Source of the DNA: DAHVFK01 sp963755395
GTDB lineage: Bacteria > Pseudomonadota > Gammaproteobacteria > Burkholderiales > SG8-39
DNA length: 64,000 nt
Direction of reading: 5' to 3'
Assembly (NCBI GenBank): GCA_963755395.1
Contig: CAVWJJ010000002.1
Span: 1,550,001-1,614,000, forward strand
This document shows positions 61,827 through 64,000 of the stretch, in pieces (position 1 is the stretch's first letter; every line of letters starts with the position of its first letter). The translations under genes and the position numbers were made by a program. The notes beneath the pieces are model-generated. The model had not been told where the DNA came from, did no database searches, and saw only the letters and a program-made list of their open reading frames with translations.

Positions 61827-62645
61827 TTGCTTTCGACCAGAATCCTGACATCGGTAGTACTCCTGGTTGCCTTTGGCGCGGCCCTCGTCCTGTTGGGCCG
61901 AAACCAGTTCGCCGTCGTGGTGGCGGTACTGGTCTTCCTGGGCGCTTACGAGTGGGGAAAGCTCTCCCACTACGCGCGGGGCCAGGCAGCGTTGTACGCC
62001 GTGACGATGACCCTAGCTTTTGCGGCCTCGTTGTGGATGTTTGATTTAGTCGACGAAAGCTGGGCCGAGAAGCAAACGGTGTTCGGTGGTGCGCTACTGC
62101 TGTGGCTGGGTGCCGTGCCGGCCTGGTTGCACGCCGGCGTGTGCGAGCGCCCGAAGTGGTTGTTGCGAGTAGCCGGGTTCTGCGTCCTGCTGCCAGCGGC
62201 GCTGGCTATGGTTGTCATGTTGCGAATGGATCTCCTGCTGGCGCTGGGCCTGGTGTGGGTCTCGGATACGGCCGCCTATTTCACGGGACGGAAGCTCGGT
62301 CGACACAAACTTGCGCCCGGCATCAGTCCCGGAAAGACCTGGGAGGGCGTCGCCGGAGCCGCCTTGGCAACCGCGGCCTACGCTATTATTTGCGCGATAC
62401 TGGTGCCGCAGCTTGCTGAACGCGTAAGGGGTACAGTCTGGTTAGTGTATCTGGTGGGCGCCGAAGTGCTACTGCTTGCAAGCGTTCTCGGCGACTTGCT
62501 TGAATCGGCGCTTAAGCGGCAAGCGTCGGTCAAGGATAGCGGCTCACTGCTTCCCGGTCATGGAGGCGTGCTGGATCGGATTGACAGTGCGACCGCCGTG
62601 CTCCCGATTGCTGCTTTGCTACTGCATTGGATGACAAGGACGTGA
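61827..62645 (+). CDS. cdsA: Phosphatidate cytidylyltransferase
   Basis: A 272-residue inner-membrane enzyme making CDP-diacylglycerol, with seven or eight hydrophobic segments. The C-terminal signature is split over SDTAAYFTGRKLGRHKLAPGIS, PGKTWEGVAG and the terminal SVLGDLLESALKRQASVKDSG with LPGHGGVLDRIDS. TTG 61827 (LSTRILTSVVLL) is the start because the first helix begins at once. The stop overlaps dxr by 4 bases (GTGA). Confidence 0.95.
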   Translation: MLSTRILTSVVLLVAFGAALVLLGRNQFAVVVAVLVFLGAYEWGKLSHYARGQAALYAVTMTLAFAASLWMFDLVDESWAEKQTVFGGALLLWLGAVPAWLHAGVCERPKWLLRVAGFCVLLPAALAMVVMLRMDLLLALGLVWVSDTAAYFTGRKLGRHKLAPGISPGKTWEGVAGAALATAAYAIICAILVPQLAERVRGTVWLVYLVGAEVLLLASVLGDLLESALKRQASVKDSGSLLPGHGGVLDRIDSATAVLPIAALLLHWMTRT

Positions 62646-63871
62646 GCGCGACTGAATCACGAGCGGAGCGCAAGCGGCGCACCCTGGGGCTTACCGTCCT
62701 GGGCGCGACGGGATCTGTCGGCGCGAGTACGCTCGACGTCGTCGCGCGCCATGGCGACAGATATTCGATATTCGCGTTGACCGCTCACCGGTCCGCAGAT
62801 GCGCTGCGCGATTTGTGCGTCCGGCACCAGCCGCGCTACGCAGTTCTATCTGGCTTCGACGAGAGCCCGCTTGTCAGGAAGCATTTTGCCGAAGCGGGTT
62901 GCCGTTGCGAGCTGCTATTCGGCGGCAAGGCCCTCGAAGAGGTTGCAGCCAGTGTCGACTCGGATGTCGTCATGGCGGCCATTGTCGGCGCCGCGGGTCT
63001 GGCGCCGACGCTTGCGGCCGCAGCGGCAGGAAAGCGCGTATTGCTCGCAAACAAGGAAGCGCTCGTCATGGCTGGCGCCCTTTTCATGAATGCAGTGCAC
63101 GACGCCGGCGCGGAATTGCTTCCGATCGACAGTGAGCACAATGCGGTGTTCCAGTGCCTGCCTCACGGAGCGCATGCAAGGCCCATGCTCGAGGCAGTGC
63201 GGAGAATCCTGCTCACCGCTTCGGGAGGACCGTTCCGGTCGATTCCGCTCGACAGGCTCGCGGCGGTAACGCCGGACCAAGCATGTGCTCATCCGAATTG
63301 GGTAATGGGGCGGAAGATATCGGTCGATTCGGCGACCATGATGAACAAGGGACTGGAGGTGATCGAGGCACATTGGCTGTTCGATATGGAACCGGAACGG
63401 ATCGAAGTCGTCATTCATCCCCAGAGCATCATTCATTCGCTGGTCGAATACGTGGACGGCTCGATGATCGCCCAGCTTTCAAATCCGGATATGCGGGTGC
63501 CGATCGCACATGCACTCGGATTCCCGGACCGGATCGATTCGGGAGCGAGTCCGCTAGACCTGGGTGCGATCGGACAATTGTCATTCGAGCGCCCCGATCT
63601 CGGAAGATTTCCCTGCCTCGCGCTCGCCTATGCGGCGCTGCGTGAGGGCGGCAGCGCCGCAGCGGTATTGAACGCGGCGAACGAGATTGCTGTCGAGTCT
63701 TTCCTGGCGGGGCGGCTGCGCTTTACGCGCATTCCTGAGGTCATCGAGGCTGCGCTCGATTCCGTGCCAGCGGGTGCCACCGACGACCTGGTCGGCGTCC
63801 TCGCCGCCGATGCGCGCGGGCGCGCGGCGGCGGTGTCGACCGTCGCGCGAATGATGGGGCGCGCGGCATGA
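62642..63871 (+). CDS. dxr: 1-deoxy-D-xylulose 5-phosphate reductoisomerase
   Basis: A 409-residue NADPH enzyme of the MEP isoprenoid pathway (IspC). NADPH motif VLGATGSVGASTLDV near residue 20, LLANKEALVMAG, the metal site IDSEHNAVFQCL and GRKISVDSATMMNKGLEVIE, and substrate loops ASGGPFR and HPQSIIHSLVEY. GTG 62642 overlaps the cdsA stop; ATG 62627 is an in-frame alternative. Confidence 0.96.
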   Translation: MSATESRAERKRRTLGLTVLGATGSVGASTLDVVARHGDRYSIFALTAHRSADALRDLCVRHQPRYAVLSGFDESPLVRKHFAEAGCRCELLFGGKALEEVAASVDSDVVMAAIVGAAGLAPTLAAAAAGKRVLLANKEALVMAGALFMNAVHDAGAELLPIDSEHNAVFQCLPHGAHARPMLEAVRRILLTASGGPFRSIPLDRLAAVTPDQACAHPNWVMGRKISVDSATMMNKGLEVIEAHWLFDMEPERIEVVIHPQSIIHSLVEYVDGSMIAQLSNPDMRVPIAHALGFPDRIDSGASPLDLGAIGQLSFERPDLGRFPCLALAYAALREGGSAAAVLNAANEIAVESFLAGRLRFTRIPEVIEAALDSVPAGATDDLVGVLAADARGRAAAVSTVARMMGRAA

Positions 63872-64000
63872 GCTTCCTGCACACTGTGGTCGCGTTCGTC
63901 GTTGCACTAGGTATTCTCATTGTTGTACACGAGTACGGACATTACCTGGCGGCGCGACTGTGCAACATCAAAGTGCTGCGATTCTCGGTCGGCTTCGGGA
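63868..64000 (+). CDS. rseP: RseP-type site-2 protease, 5' part only
   Basis: The first 44 residues of a membrane zinc protease cut by the window end. The M50 motif VVHEYGHYLAARL sits in the first transmembrane helix, and IKVLRFSVGFG follows as in RseP. The ATG overlaps the dxr stop by 4 bases. RseP cleaves the anti-sigma factor RseA in the sigma-E envelope-stress pathway; the gene order dxr-rseP supports the call. Confidence 0.93.
   Translation, partial: MSFLHTVVAFVVALGILIVVHEYGHYLAARLCNIKVLRFSVGFG

Overview
This 64 kb window is a dense, GC-rich chromosomal core segment with almost no intergenic space. It most likely comes from a betaproteobacterium. Support for this is the gene order: smc-zipA-ligA, a dapC/dapD/dapE run with pilU embedded in it, trpH-yciO-M50 protease-trpS-scpA-scpB-rluB, rimP-nusA-infB-rbfA-truB-rpsO-pnp, and rpsB-tsf-pyrH-frr-uppS-cdsA-dxr-rseP. 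A LexA-type SOS box and DksA agree with this. I saw no insertion sequence, prophage, CRISPR array or defence island. No gene-free stretch exceeds about 215 bases. The species is an open question.

Layout. Positions 1-6650 carry the end of a DUF3391/HD-GYP protein, a histidine kinase and response regulator pair, lexA with its SOS box, pncB and an MFS transporter. Positions 6650-11890 are metabolic and accessory: a CoA-transferase, RutE-type reductase, C45/AAT-like hydrolase, cation efflux pump and diguanylate cyclase. Positions 11898-20000 are one minus-strand block: a very large multidomain flavin/iron-sulfur oxidoreductase followed by a branched-chain-amino-acid-type ABC transporter whose two permeases are fused. 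A short-chain dehydrogenase diverges from it. Positions 20900-29240 carry a gamma carbonic anhydrase, D-amino-acid dehydrogenase, alpha/beta hydrolase and the trpH-yciO-M50-trpS-scpA-scpB-rluB cluster. Positions 29260-37860 are the translation/RNA-decay super-cluster, starting with an attenuator-like leader. Positions 37870-44505 hold dksA, three tRNAs (Pro, Arg, His) and a minus-strand operon queF-dapC-dapD-pilU-dapE-prmB. Positions 44624-54354 run smc, zipA, ligA, galU and a DsrE-HGPRT-MTIP-deformylase group. glnD and map face left, and the window ends in the rpsB to rseP operon.

Coupling. Many neighbours overlap by 4 bases (ATGA or GTGA), which implies translational coupling: HK-RR, livHM-livG, queF-dapC, pilU-dapE, ligA-galU, MTIP-def, cdsA-dxr and dxr-rseP. 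Many essential genes appear to start with GTG or TTG.

Main points for a second look. trpS is the only disrupted gene: five single-base indels fall within about 900 bases, yet all synthetase motifs survive in the composite frame. A roughly 1150-residue oxidoreductase joins an uncharacterised N-terminus, a GltD-like core and a PyrK-like reductase, and it lies directly upstream of the ABC transporter. The HD-GYP protein and the CoA-transferase lack catalytic residues expected for their families. The rimP and rpsB leaders contain mutually exclusive or SD-adjacent RNA structures. None of this amounts to a clearly new biological system. The oxidoreductase-transporter unit is the best candidate for undescribed biochemistry.
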